From Novosphingobium sp. AP12 (GTDB lineage: Bacteria > Pseudomonadota > Alphaproteobacteria > Sphingomonadales > Sphingomonadaceae): a stretch of DNA of 64,000 nucleotides. Below, one piece after another: positions 35,685-44,182 of the stretch. A program made the position numbers and the translations under genes. The notes below the pieces were generated by a model. It did not search any database. It had not been told where the DNA came from and saw nothing but the letters and a program-made list of their open reading frames with translations. The stretch lies in the NCBI RefSeq assembly GCF_000281975.1, contig NZ_AKKE01000040.1, forward strand, positions 1 through 64,000, read 5' to 3'. How positions within the stretch are numbered: position 1 is the stretch's first letter; each line of letters begins with the position of its first letter.

Positions 35685-37844
35685 TCAGAACCGGGCGCGC
35701 AGGCCGGCGGTGCCGGTGCGCGGCGTGCCGGGCTGTACCCACAAGGGCGAATAGCTGTTTGCGTACCAGTGTTCGTCGAACAGGTTGGTGATCGATCCGA
35801 ACAGTTCGAGATGCTCCATCACCTCCACCTTGCCGAACAGGCGGAACAGCGTGTGCGAGGGCAGCATGAACTCGGTGCCCGTCTCGCCCGATCGCTTGCC
35901 GACATGCTGCATCCCCGCGCCGATCTGCGCCTCGCGGCCTCCGATGGCGAAAGCCTTGGCGACCTGCAGGTTGAGGTTGTGCTTGGGGATGTTGATGAGC
36001 GGATCGCCGGGGCTGATCTGAAACGAGTAGTTCGGGTCGAGCATACTCGAGCGCGCCTCGGCATCCACGTAGGCATAGCTGACCAGCACGTCGATGCGGC
36101 CCGGCAGGCGGCCGTTCAGGTCGAACTCGACGCCCCGGCTGCGAGCCTTGCCAATGGCCAGTGAATAGCCGGGAGAGTTGGGGTCGGTGGCCAGCACATT
36201 CGCCTTGGTCAACTGGAATGCCGCCAGCGTTCCGTTGAGGGCGCCGCCCAGCAAGGAGAGCTTCAGCCCCACCTCGATCGATTCGCTGGTCTCCGGGTCG
36301 AAGATCACTCCGTTCACATCGGTGCCGACATTGGCGCGGAAACCCTGCCCATAGGCGGCAAAGACGGTCAGCGGATCGCCCGGCCTGTAGACCACACCCG
36401 CCTGCGGACTGAAGCGGCTGTGTTTGCGGCGGCTGCTCACGCCGCTCAGGCGATTGTCGGTCTCCAGCGTCAACCGGTCGTACCGCCCGCCGATGCGGAC
36501 CTGCAGCCGTTCGGTGATCGTGATCTGGTCCTGCACGTAGGCGCCGGTCGCGCGCTGGCGGTCGGTGCGGTCCGTGATGACGGATGTGGTCGGCAGCGGA
36601 AAACGGCCGTAGACCGGATCGATGATGTCGACGACATTGCCCTGCTTCTCGGTCGGGTTCGAGGCGAGCGTCGGCGGACGATAGCGGGTGAAATAATTCA
36701 TATAACTGAACTCGTCATGGTCGGCACCGATGAGCACGCGATGGCGTAGCGCACCGGTTTCGAGTTCGCCTGCAAGTTCGGCTCGGATGACCTTGTGATT
36801 GGCATCGTACCGGCGCGAGCGGCGCTGGCGCGAAAGCGAGCGGCCGTCGCTGTAGAGCGCCTGGCGCGAGGCGATCGTCTCGGCGTCCGATGAGGAACCG
36901 GTGAGCAGCGTGTCGCGGATGCTGCCGCCGACCAGCAGGCTCCAGCGATCGCTGAATTCATGCTGCAGGCGCATCTGGTGCCCGGCGGCGCGCGCCACCG
37001 TATCGCCGTCACCCGGCTCACCCAGGAAGCGCGAACGCGGCACAGTGTCGAAATTGCCATCCAGCACGACGATCCCGCGATCGAAAGGCACTTCCACGCG
37101 GGTCTTCTCGAAGTCGTACGTCAGCCGCGTATCAGGCCCCAGCGCCAGGCCGATCGAAGGGAGGAAGCCCCACCGTGTCTGGTGGACGAGATCGCGGAAC
37201 GTATCGCCGTCCTCGGCATAGCCGATCAGGCGCGCGGTAAGGCCGCCGGTCAGTGCGACGTTGACGTCCGCCTCGCCGCGCACCCGGCCCCAGCTACCGT
37301 ACTGGATCGAAGCGCTGCCGAATGTGCGGCCGAGTTCGGCCTGCTTGGTCACCAGGTTGACCGTACCGCCGGGCTCGCCGCGCCCGATCAGCGCCGCGGC
37401 GGGGCCTTTCAGCACTTCGATCCTCTCAATCCCGGCTGCATCGCGCTGGCCGCCAAAACCCCGCCCGCCGTTGAACCCGTTGACGAGGTAGCCGCTCGGC
37501 ATGTTCTCATCCCCTGCGAAACCGCGGATCGCAAAGGAATCCCCCAGGCCGCCGAGCGTGTTCTGCCGTACGACCGATGCATTGAGGTCGAGCGCGTCGG
37601 TCAGACGCTGGATGCCATTCTGCTCCAGCGTCTCCGCGTCGATCTCGGCGATCGATTGCGGAATTTCGGAGACCGTGAAGTTGCCGCGATAGGCCTGGCG
37701 CACACCTGTCACCGTGATCGCTTCGCTGCCCTCCTCGGCCTCGAACCCCACCTCTTCGGCACCGGCTTCGCCGAACGACGCCAGCGCCATGGCGAATGGC
37801 AGAGTTCCGGCCAGCAGCCAGCGGTCTTTGGCAAAACGAAGCAT
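35685..37844 (-). CDS. TonB-dependent siderophore-type receptor
   Basis: A 719-residue outer membrane receptor with a signal peptide ending near 'EAGAEE'. The plug contains 'AITVTGVRQAYRGNF', 'EIPQSIAEIDAETLEQNGI', 'SFAIRGFAGDENMPSGYLVNG' split over two strands, and 'IERIEVLKGPAAALIGRGEP'. The barrel ends '...GTAGLRARF'. The plug style is that of hydroxamate or peptide siderophore receptors. The gene is first in a minus-strand pair with the M14 peptidase and is divergent from an ABC exporter-like operon. A perfect 11-bp inverted repeat lies 80 bases upstream of its ATG. Confidence 0.92.
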   Translation of the reverse strand: MLRFAKDRWLLAGTLPFAMALASFGEAGAEEVGFEAEEGSEAITVTGVRQAYRGNFTVSEIPQSIAEIDAETLEQNGIQRLTDALDLNASVVRQNTLGGLGDSFAIRGFAGDENMPSGYLVNGFNGGRGFGGQRDAAGIERIEVLKGPAAALIGRGEPGGTVNLVTKQAELGRTFGSASIQYGSWGRVRGEADVNVALTGGLTARLIGYAEDGDTFRDLVHQTRWGFLPSIGLALGPDTRLTYDFEKTRVEVPFDRGIVVLDGNFDTVPRSRFLGEPGDGDTVARAAGHQMRLQHEFSDRWSLLVGGSIRDTLLTGSSSDAETIASRQALYSDGRSLSRQRRSRRYDANHKVIRAELAGELETGALRHRVLIGADHDEFSYMNYFTRYRPPTLASNPTEKQGNVVDIIDPVYGRFPLPTTSVITDRTDRQRATGAYVQDQITITERLQVRIGGRYDRLTLETDNRLSGVSSRRKHSRFSPQAGVVYRPGDPLTVFAAYGQGFRANVGTDVNGVIFDPETSESIEVGLKLSLLGGALNGTLAAFQLTKANVLATDPNSPGYSLAIGKARSRGVEFDLNGRLPGRIDVLVSYAYVDAEARSSMLDPNYSFQISPGDPLINIPKHNLNLQVAKAFAIGGREAQIGAGMQHVGKRSGETGTEFMLPSHTLFRLFGKVEVMEHLELFGSITNLFDEHWYANSYSPLWVQPGTPRTGTAGLRARF

Positions 37845-37923
37845 GCGATCCCCACGATGAATATGCCGCGAAGGGCGCTGCCCCTCGATAGGGCCGGGCT
37901 TCTGTCAGGTCGAAAGCGGGCCG

Positions 37924-37951
37924 TCAATGATATGTTGCATCATATCATTGA
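37924..37951. promoter_or_regulatory. Perfect 11-bp inverted repeat between divergent operons
   Basis: tcaatgatatg - ttgcat - catatcattga has perfect arms with a 6-bp spacer. It lies 79 bp from the receptor ATG and 63 bp from the ABC ATPase ATG, so one regulator could control both operons. It does not match the Fur-like box at 2600 closely. No regulator gene is adjacent. Confidence 0.75.
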
Positions 37952-38014
37952 TTGGGGCAGGAACGCGCGAAATCCGCAGAAATCCCTCGTTTTCAGCAAT
38001 GATCGGGAAACATC

Positions 38015-38752
38015 ATGACCGAAGCCCTGACTCCCATCTTGATCGACGACCTTGCCGTGACTTACGGCAACCACCAGGTTCTGGCCGGACTCTCCCTGTC
38101 CGCGCCGGCGGGCAGCGTCACGGCCCTCCTCGGCGGAAACGGCGCGGGCAAATCGACCACGCTCTCGGCTCTGCTCGGCTTCGTGAAGGCGAGTTCGGGT
38201 CGTGTCTCGGTCTGCGGTATCGATCCCCGCACCGCCCCCGACGAGGCCCGTCGCCACATCGCCTATCTCCCCGAAAACGTCGCGCTGTACGAGCACCTGA
38301 CCGCCGTGGAGAACGCACAGTACCTGCTGGCGCTTTCGGGCGGGAAACAGGATCGCGCGGCCATCGCCGCGGCTTTCGCTGCCGCCGGACTGCAGGAGCG
38401 CGGATGGGACCAGCGCCTCGGCGCCTTTTCGAAGGGCATGCGCCAGAAGGTCGCCATCGCCGTCGCCCTGTTGCGCGAAGTGCCGGTGCTGCTGCTCGAC
38501 GAGCCGACCTCCGGCCTCGACCCGCGCGCTACGGCTGACTTCAACGCGCTCGTCCTTGCGGTGCGCGGGCGCGGCACGGCGGTGTTGATGGTGACGCACG
38601 ACCTGCTCGGCGCCGCCCATATCTCCGATCGCATCTGCTTCCTCGAATGCGGTCGCATCGTCCAGGACGTAGCCGCCCAAGGGCCAGAGCGTTTCGATGT
38701 GCGCGCGCTGCACGCCCGCTTCGCGGCACCCGCAAAGGGACTGGCGGCATGA
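38015..38752 (+). CDS. ABC transporter ATP-binding protein
   Basis: A 245-residue ATPase. Walker A is 'LLGGNGAGKSTTLSALLG', the signature is 'LGAFSKGMRQKVAIAVALL', Walker B is 'VPVLLLDEPTSGLDPRA' and the switch His is in 'VLMVTHDLLGAAH'. It resembles the ABC-2 exporter class (CcmA/NosF style). It overlaps the next gene by ATGA, so it drives the two permeases that follow. Direction and permease type suggest export or membrane-linked work rather than solute-binding-protein import; no binding protein is present. Confidence 0.93.
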   Translation: MTEALTPILIDDLAVTYGNHQVLAGLSLSAPAGSVTALLGGNGAGKSTTLSALLGFVKASSGRVSVCGIDPRTAPDEARRHIAYLPENVALYEHLTAVENAQYLLALSGGKQDRAAIAAAFAAAGLQERGWDQRLGAFSKGMRQKVAIAVALLREVPVLLLDEPTSGLDPRATADFNALVLAVRGRGTAVLMVTHDLLGAAHISDRICFLECGRIVQDVAAQGPERFDVRALHARFAAPAKGLAA

Positions 38753-40188
38753 ACGCAGCCGCCCTCATCGCGCGCGACGAATTGCGGCTGATGCGCCGCA
38801 ACCGCGTGGCCGTGATCGCCTCCGCCCTGCTGGTATTGCTTACGCTGGTAGCGGTGGCAAGTTCCTGGTCGCACCAGCGCGGGATCGAGGACTTGCGCGC
38901 CCGCCATCAGCATGCGGCTGAACGGGCCTTCGACGCACAGCCTGACCGGCACCCGCACCGCATGGTTCACTACGGCACCTTCATCTTCCGTCCGCTTGGC
39001 GCGCTTGCCACCTTCGACCCCGGTGTCGATGCCTTCACCGGCAATTCGATGTTTCTCGAAGGCCACCAGCAGAACACCGCGAACTTCGGCGACGTAAACC
39101 AGAGCACGCTGCTGATACGCTTCGGCCAGTTGACCCCCGCCTTCGTGCTACAGACGGTAGCGCCGCTCCTGCTGATCTTTCTTGGCTATGGCGCCATAGC
39201 GCGCGAGACCGAACGTGGCACCTTGCGCGTGCTGATGATGCAGGGCGCGACGCGCGGGGCAATCGTACGCGGCAAGCTGCGCGCGCTTGGCATGGTTGCC
39301 CTGCTGGTAGCGCTGCCCGCGTTCCTGGGCCTCGTGGTGCTGACGGCGACATCCGGCGCGGCGATACTGCCGACGGCCGCGATCGTGCTGGGCTATGGTA
39401 CATGGCTGCTTTTGTGGGTCACCGTCATCGTCCTCGTTTCCGCGTCGGCCTGCCGCAGCCGAGACGCGCTCCTAACGCTTGTCGCGATCTGGGCCGTGAG
39501 CGTGGTCCTGCTGCCGCGTGTCGCGCCTGACGCGGCGAGTGTGGCCGTGCCGCTAAAGAACCGCCTCCAGACTGAGGTGGCCATCGCCCGCGACTTGCGC
39601 AGGCTCGGCGATGCCCACGACCCCGACGATCCCCACTTCTCCGCGTTCAAGCGATCGGTTCTGCAGCGCTACGGCGTAACGCGGGTGGAAGACCTGCCGG
39701 TCAACTACAAGGGCCTGCTGGCGATCGAGGGCGAGCGGATAACCTCCGCCCTGTTCGACCGCTACAGCGGCGCAAGCCATGCCGCGCAGGAGACCCAGAA
39801 CGCCATGGTCCGCGCCGTGGGCGTGGTCAGCCCGGCGATCGCGCTGCGCTCGCTGTCGATGGCGGCGGCAGGCACCGACTTCGCGGCCCATCGCGGCTTC
39901 CTCGAGCAGGCGGAAGCCTATCGCTACGACCTGGTGCAACGGCTCAACCGGATGCAAGCCGACGGCGTCACCTATGCCGACGACACCGCCACCGATGCGG
40001 GCGCCGATCGCCGCAAGCGTGTCGGCGCGAGAAACTGGGAAGCCATGCCCGACTTCACCTATCACGCGCCCGGCGGCACAGCGCTCGCGGCGCGTGCCCT
40101 CCCCGGACTTTTCGTGATCCTGGGTTGGCTTGGGCTGGCCGCAGCCCTGCTCGCCTTCGCCACCCGCCGCATGGGAGAGCGTCGATGA
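38749..40188 (+). CDS. ABC-2-type permease with large extracytoplasmic loop (DUF3526-like), first
   Basis: A 479-residue membrane subunit. TM1 is near residues 20-40 ('VAVIASALLVLLTLVAVAS'). An extracytoplasmic stretch of ~100 residues follows, then helices near 145-165, 195-215, 220-245 and 255-275. A second soluble stretch of ~150 residues precedes the C-terminal helix 'GLFVILGWLGLAAALLAFA'. This resembles DUF3526/NosY-like permeases. The start overlaps the ATPase stop, and the stop overlaps the next start, both as ATGA, so the three genes are a coupled operon. Confidence 0.83.
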   Translation: MNAAALIARDELRLMRRNRVAVIASALLVLLTLVAVASSWSHQRGIEDLRARHQHAAERAFDAQPDRHPHRMVHYGTFIFRPLGALATFDPGVDAFTGNSMFLEGHQQNTANFGDVNQSTLLIRFGQLTPAFVLQTVAPLLLIFLGYGAIARETERGTLRVLMMQGATRGAIVRGKLRALGMVALLVALPAFLGLVVLTATSGAAILPTAAIVLGYGTWLLLWVTVIVLVSASACRSRDALLTLVAIWAVSVVLLPRVAPDAASVAVPLKNRLQTEVAIARDLRRLGDAHDPDDPHFSAFKRSVLQRYGVTRVEDLPVNYKGLLAIEGERITSALFDRYSGASHAAQETQNAMVRAVGVVSPAIALRSLSMAAAGTDFAAHRGFLEQAEAYRYDLVQRLNRMQADGVTYADDTATDAGADRRKRVGARNWEAMPDFTYHAPGGTALAARALPGLFVILGWLGLAAALLAFATRRMGERR

Positions 40189-41441
40189 TTTTATGGATGC
40201 ATGAAGCCCGCCTGCTGCTGCGCCAGCGCCTTGCAGTCATCGCGCTCGGCCTGCTCACGGTGCTGACCATGGCTGCACTCGCCGCCGGAATGGCCGAAAT
40301 CTCTCGCCAGCGCGCTGCTATTGCCGCCATTCCAGTCGCACAGGCCGAGGATATCGGTGCCATCGCAGCCTGGGTCGACAAGGACAAGGATGCCGGGAGC
40401 GCCGGCTATTACAGTTTCCACCCTACCTGGGACACGCCTTCCCCACTGGCCTTCGCGGCGCTGGGGATGCGCGACGTCGCACCCTACATCCTGCGCGTAC
40501 GGGCGCTAGGGCTGGAGGCACAGATATACGACGGCGACACCTTCAATCCTGAACTGGCCCTACCCGGCCGCTTCGACTTCGCCTTCGTTCTGGTTTTCCT
40601 CGCCCCGCTCTTCGTCATCGCCTTGTGCCACGACCTGATTTCGGGCGAGCGCGAGGCCGGGCGCTGGCGTACCTTGGCGGCATTGCCGAATGGCGGCGCG
40701 GCGCTATGGCGGCGCCGCACATGGCTTCGCCTCGCGCTGCTCTGGGCCGTGCTCGGCGTACCCTTTGCCGTTGCCGCCGCGATCTCAGGCGTGGAGATAA
40801 CCGCGATCCTCGCGATCCTATTGCTGATTCTGGCCTACCTGCTGTTCTGGGCTGGCCTTTCCGTTCTAATCGGGCGCCTTCGCTGGAGCAGCGTCGCCAA
40901 TGCAGCAAGCCTGGCCGCGCTCTGGCTGGTGCTCGTGCTCGTCCTGCCGACGCTCGGCCACGTCGCGATCAACCGCGCGGTCCCGCTGGAGCAGGGCGCC
41001 GAGATCGCCCTTGCCCAGCGCGAGGCGGTCAACCACGCCTGGGACATCCCGCGCGAAAAGACGATGGGCCGCTTCTACGCCAGCCACCCTCAGTGGGCCA
41101 ATTCCGCGCCGCTGGGCGCCGCGTTCCACTACAAATGGTATTTCGCTTTCCACCAGGTCGGTGACGAGAGCGTTTCGGACAAGGTTCGCGAGTATCGACG
41201 GGGCCTCGAAAGTCGCGACCGTATCGCACGTGGACTCGGCTGGGTGCTACCTTCGATCGGTGTGCAGACACTGCTGACAAGCATGGCGCGGACCGACCTC
41301 GCCGCTCAGCTCGCCCATCGCGACCACATCCACGACTATCACCGGCGCCTTCGCGAGTTCTACTACGGCTATCTCTTTCGAGACCGCCCTTTCGGCAAGG
41401 CGGATTTCGAGCGCGCTCCGCAATTCGACGAAGAATCCTGA
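40185..41441 (+). CDS. ABC-2-type permease (DUF3526-like), second
   Basis: A 418-residue membrane subunit paralogous in layout to the preceding one. TM1 lies near 15-35, followed by an extracytoplasmic segment with 'GYYSFHPTWDTPSPLAFAALG', whose 'HPTWDTPSP' part is typical of these permeases. Helices include 'FAFVLVFLAPLFVIALCHDLI' in part, and the ISGEREAGRWRTL loop is the EAA-like coupling motif. With the ATPase it would form a heterodimeric exporter. The cargo is unknown; the divergent TonB receptor and peptidase suggest a peptide or chelate. Confidence 0.83.
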   Translation: MILWMHEARLLLRQRLAVIALGLLTVLTMAALAAGMAEISRQRAAIAAIPVAQAEDIGAIAAWVDKDKDAGSAGYYSFHPTWDTPSPLAFAALGMRDVAPYILRVRALGLEAQIYDGDTFNPELALPGRFDFAFVLVFLAPLFVIALCHDLISGEREAGRWRTLAALPNGGAALWRRRTWLRLALLWAVLGVPFAVAAAISGVEITAILAILLLILAYLLFWAGLSVLIGRLRWSSVANAASLAALWLVLVLVLPTLGHVAINRAVPLEQGAEIALAQREAVNHAWDIPREKTMGRFYASHPQWANSAPLGAAFHYKWYFAFHQVGDESVSDKVREYRRGLESRDRIARGLGWVLPSIGVQTLLTSMARTDLAAQLAHRDHIHDYHRRLREFYYGYLFRDRPFGKADFERAPQFDEES

Positions 41442-41699
41442 AAACCTGTAAAAGGGTAAGGGGGACGGCGTGTTCTGTTTTTCGAGCTGCGGTACGCACC
41501 CTGCCCCGCTAGGAATACCGCCCTGAACGCAGACCTTACCGAGCCTAAATAGGCTCCCTCAACCAGCTCCTTCGTTCACATCGCGGGAGAACGACATTCT
41601 TGCCGTTCGGCGACCCATACCACCGGGATGATGTCTTTATGGTCCTGGACTTGCAATTTTGCCCTGCCTGGTTTGACCCTCCCGATGATGTTTCTGGCC

Positions 41700-42152
41700 T
41701 CAGCTTTCCTCGGCCCGGGCGGTATCGGTATCTATGATCCCTTCCATCGCGCTCTGCATCGTCTCGTAGAAGCTGGCGAGCCGCTCCATGCGCTCGGCGG
41801 CGGGCCCTTCGGCTACCTTCGGTCCGCGTGCCGTCATCAGCCGGCCTAATGACCCCAGCGACGCGGTGCGCAGCAGGAAGGGCGTGCCGAAATCCTCGCG
41901 AGCGACGTAAAGTACGCGCTTGGTGCCCCGCTCACCCACCCGCCGGCAGTGGCCTGCGGTTTCGAGCAGCTTGGCCGCCTTGCAGGCGTTGCTCTTGCTG
42001 ATCTCCAATTGCTCGGCGATGTCGTCGAGGCTCGCCGGATCGCTCTGGAACAGAAGGAATCCATAAACCCGCGCAGCGTTGGCAGGCATGTTCCACCCCG
42101 CGAGAAGGGTCGCGAACTCGTCGAGGAACCGGCGCTGTTCGTCAGTCTGCAT
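41700..42152 (-). CDS. GbsR/MarR-like transcriptional regulator
   Basis: A 150-residue winged-helix regulator. 'NAARVYGFLLFQSDPASLDD' opens the HTH and 'IAEQLEISKSNACKAAKLLE' is the recognition region, followed by a wing 'ERGTKRVLYVARED'. The C-terminal third is a helical dimerisation region. It resembles GbsR-type MarR relatives. It is divergent from an aldehyde dehydrogenase and probably controls it. The ATG at 42152 was preferred over an in-frame TTG at 42161. The gap from 41442 to 41699 shows no gene. Confidence 0.82.
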   Translation of the reverse strand: MQTDEQRRFLDEFATLLAGWNMPANAARVYGFLLFQSDPASLDDIAEQLEISKSNACKAAKLLETAGHCRRVGERGTKRVLYVAREDFGTPFLLRTASLGSLGRLMTARGPKVAEGPAAERMERLASFYETMQSAMEGIIDTDTARAEES

Positions 42153-42160
42153 GATTGACA

Positions 42161-42182
42161 ATATTTCCCATAATGTAAATAT
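42161..42182. promoter_or_regulatory. ATATTT-N10-AAATAT operator-like palindrome
   Basis: An AT-rich inverted repeat in an otherwise GC-rich area, in the 56-bp gap between the divergent GbsR/MarR-like regulator and the aldehyde dehydrogenase. It is a candidate operator for the regulator and overlaps the likely promoters. Confidence 0.5.
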
Positions 42183-42208
42183 ACGAAATTAGCGGAGAGA
42201 ATCAAGCG

Positions 42209-43771
42209 ATGGCTGCGCTAGCGCAAAGCTTCACCCGCTCAACCGTCAAACTGTTTTGGGATGAAGAAAAAATGCCTGCTCCCCTTGCCACAGAACTGTC
42301 CACCGCCGCCGTTCTTCCCGAAGGATTGCTCTACATAGACGGCGTCCTCCGCCGTGCCGAGGGCGATCGCACTTACGACAATATCGGCCCATGGACCGGC
42401 AAGCCCGTCGGCATCGCCGCCGATGCCGGCACCCTCGACGTCGAGCAGGCGATCGCCGCCGCGCGCCGGGCCTTCGATACCACCGACTGGTCCAGCAACC
42501 ACGAGAAGCGCTTCACCCTCGTGCGCAGGCTCTACGATCTCTTCGAAGTCAATCGCGACCGTCTGGTCGACATCGCCCGGCATGAGGTCGGGGCGCCGCT
42601 CGTGGCGGTCAATCGCGCCCAGGTCGCCAATTGCCTGAACAGTTGGCGCGACCTCATGGACGTGTACCCCGAGCTTCAGTGGGAGAAGGACTACGGAGTT
42701 CGCGAGACCTCGTTCGGCAAGAGCCAGCGGACCGCGCACTACGAGGCGATCGGCGTCGCCGCCGCGATCACGCCGTGGAACTTCCCGCTCTACGTCAATG
42801 CCGAAAAGGTGGTCTCCGCCCTGCTCGCGGGCTGCACCGTGATCCTCAAGCCGGCGCCAGACACCCCGCTGGCCGGCGCGATCTTCGGCGAACTCGCCGC
42901 CGAGGCGGGTTTCCCCGCCGGCGTGCTCAACGTCATCACCGCGAGCGATCCGGCCGAGGCGGGCGAACTGCTCGTCACCGATCCGCGCGTGGACATCATT
43001 ACCTTCACCGGCTCGACCGCGATCGGCAAGCACATCGTCAGGCAGGGCGCGGAAACCATGAAGCGCGCGTTCCTGGAACTGGGCGGCAAGTCCGCCAACG
43101 TCGTGCTCGAGGACGAACCGAATTTCGCCCAGATCGTGGCGCAGTCCATCCTCGTGTTCCACGCGGGCCAGGGATGCGCCGTCCAGTCGCGCCTGCTCGT
43201 GCCCCGCAGCCGCTACGAGGAGGCCAAGCAGATCCTCAAGGCCGCCTACGATGCCTTCGCCGACAAGTGGGGCCATTTCGACGACCCGGCCTGCTCGATG
43301 GGCCCGGTGGTTTCGCAAAAGCAGATGATGCGCGTGAAGGGCTACGTCGACCTGGGGGTCGAGGAAGGCGCCACGCTGCTGGCGGGCGGGAACCTGCGCC
43401 CCGACAAGGGCGACGGCTGGTTCATCGAGCCGACCTGCTTCGTCGACGTCACCAACGACATGCGGATCGCGCAGGAGGAAATCTTCGGCCCGGTCCTCGT
43501 CGTCATCCCCTTCGATGACGACGAGGATGCGATCCGCATCGCCAACGACAGCATCTACGGCCTGTCCGGCGGCGTCTGGTCGGGCGACCGCGAGCGCGCG
43601 CTGAGGGTCGCGAAGTCGATCCGCACCGGCACCGTGGGGGTGAACGGCGGCACCCCGATCAACGGCGACCTGCCCTTCGGCGGCTACAAGCACAGCGGCG
43701 TTGGCCGCGCCTGGGGCATCGAGGGGATCGAGGAATATCTCGAAACGAAAGTGATCGCTTACCCGGTGTGA
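42209..43771 (+). CDS. NAD(P)-dependent aldehyde dehydrogenase
   Basis: A 520-residue aldehyde dehydrogenase superfamily enzyme. The cofactor region is 'ITPWNFPLYVNAEKVVSALL' and 'ITFTGSTAIGKHI'. The catalytic base Glu is in 'FLELGGKSANVVLEDE', and the nucleophile Cys, residue 323, is in 'FHAGQGCAVQSRL'. 'QEEIFGPVLVVIPFDDDEDA' is the usual late motif. GGAGAG lies before the ATG at 42209; an ATG at 42272 also has a purine-rich lead. The substrate aldehyde is unknown. The divergent regulator probably responds to a related compound. Confidence 0.93.
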   Translation: MAALAQSFTRSTVKLFWDEEKMPAPLATELSTAAVLPEGLLYIDGVLRRAEGDRTYDNIGPWTGKPVGIAADAGTLDVEQAIAAARRAFDTTDWSSNHEKRFTLVRRLYDLFEVNRDRLVDIARHEVGAPLVAVNRAQVANCLNSWRDLMDVYPELQWEKDYGVRETSFGKSQRTAHYEAIGVAAAITPWNFPLYVNAEKVVSALLAGCTVILKPAPDTPLAGAIFGELAAEAGFPAGVLNVITASDPAEAGELLVTDPRVDIITFTGSTAIGKHIVRQGAETMKRAFLELGGKSANVVLEDEPNFAQIVAQSILVFHAGQGCAVQSRLLVPRSRYEEAKQILKAAYDAFADKWGHFDDPACSMGPVVSQKQMMRVKGYVDLGVEEGATLLAGGNLRPDKGDGWFIEPTCFVDVTNDMRIAQEEIFGPVLVVIPFDDDEDAIRIANDSIYGLSGGVWSGDRERALRVAKSIRTGTVGVNGGTPINGDLPFGGYKHSGVGRAWGIEGIEEYLETKVIAYPV

Positions 43772-43778
43772 GCGAGCG

Positions 43779-43806
43779 GGTTGCCTCGATCATGGTCGAG
43801 GCAACC
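43779..43806 (+). terminator. Strong hairpin after aldehyde dehydrogenase
   Basis: A perfect 11-bp stem, ggttgcctcga / tcgaggcaacc, with a 6-base loop begins 8 bp after the stop. Few T residues follow, so it may stabilise the 3' end as much as terminate. Confidence 0.6.
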
Positions 43807-43871
43807 TTCATCCGACGGGGCGGTATCCGGTGTTCTTCATAAATTGATGATGCACATGCGAAGCGGGCGAT

Positions 43872-43979
43872 CGAGGGGTCGCCACACTGCCGCCGGGCAG
43901 CACTCTCCACCCTGACGAGAGCTACGGCGTGTTCATCGAACTCACGTGTTTCGTCAACGTCCGCAACGACATGCGTCAG
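43872..43979 (+). pseudogene. Fragment of a second aldehyde dehydrogenase
   Basis: Read in this frame, the DNA encodes 'STLHPDESYGVFIELTCFVN' followed by 'VRNDMRQ', which aligns with the intact neighbour's 'GDGWFIEPTCFVDVTNDMRI'. No start, cofactor site or catalytic Cys remains and the similarity stops abruptly on both sides. It is a decayed copy or the scar of a recombination. The rest of 43807-44182 shows no gene; it must hold the promoter of the TonB receptor. Confidence 0.7.
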
Positions 43980-44182
43980 ACGCCATTGATGAGTGGCTTT
44001 GGCCCGGCTTGCGACGATGCCTTGGACTATCGCAAGTCATAGGCCGACCATTGGTCCCCTCAACTTCCCGAAAGTGGATGTTCCGCTGGACCGGGTGTTT
44101 GCTTCATCTCCCCGCCGGGCCCGCAAGGCCGTATCAGATCGCTCACCACAATGAGGGCGACCGTGAATCAGGGATTTAATTG

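Noticed and set aside
41590..41751. Plus-strand frame reading 'LPFGDPYHRDDVFMVLDLQF' before the GbsR/MarR-like gene end
   Set aside because: It has no suitable start and runs antisense into the regulator; the evidence was too thin to call a gene or remnant.
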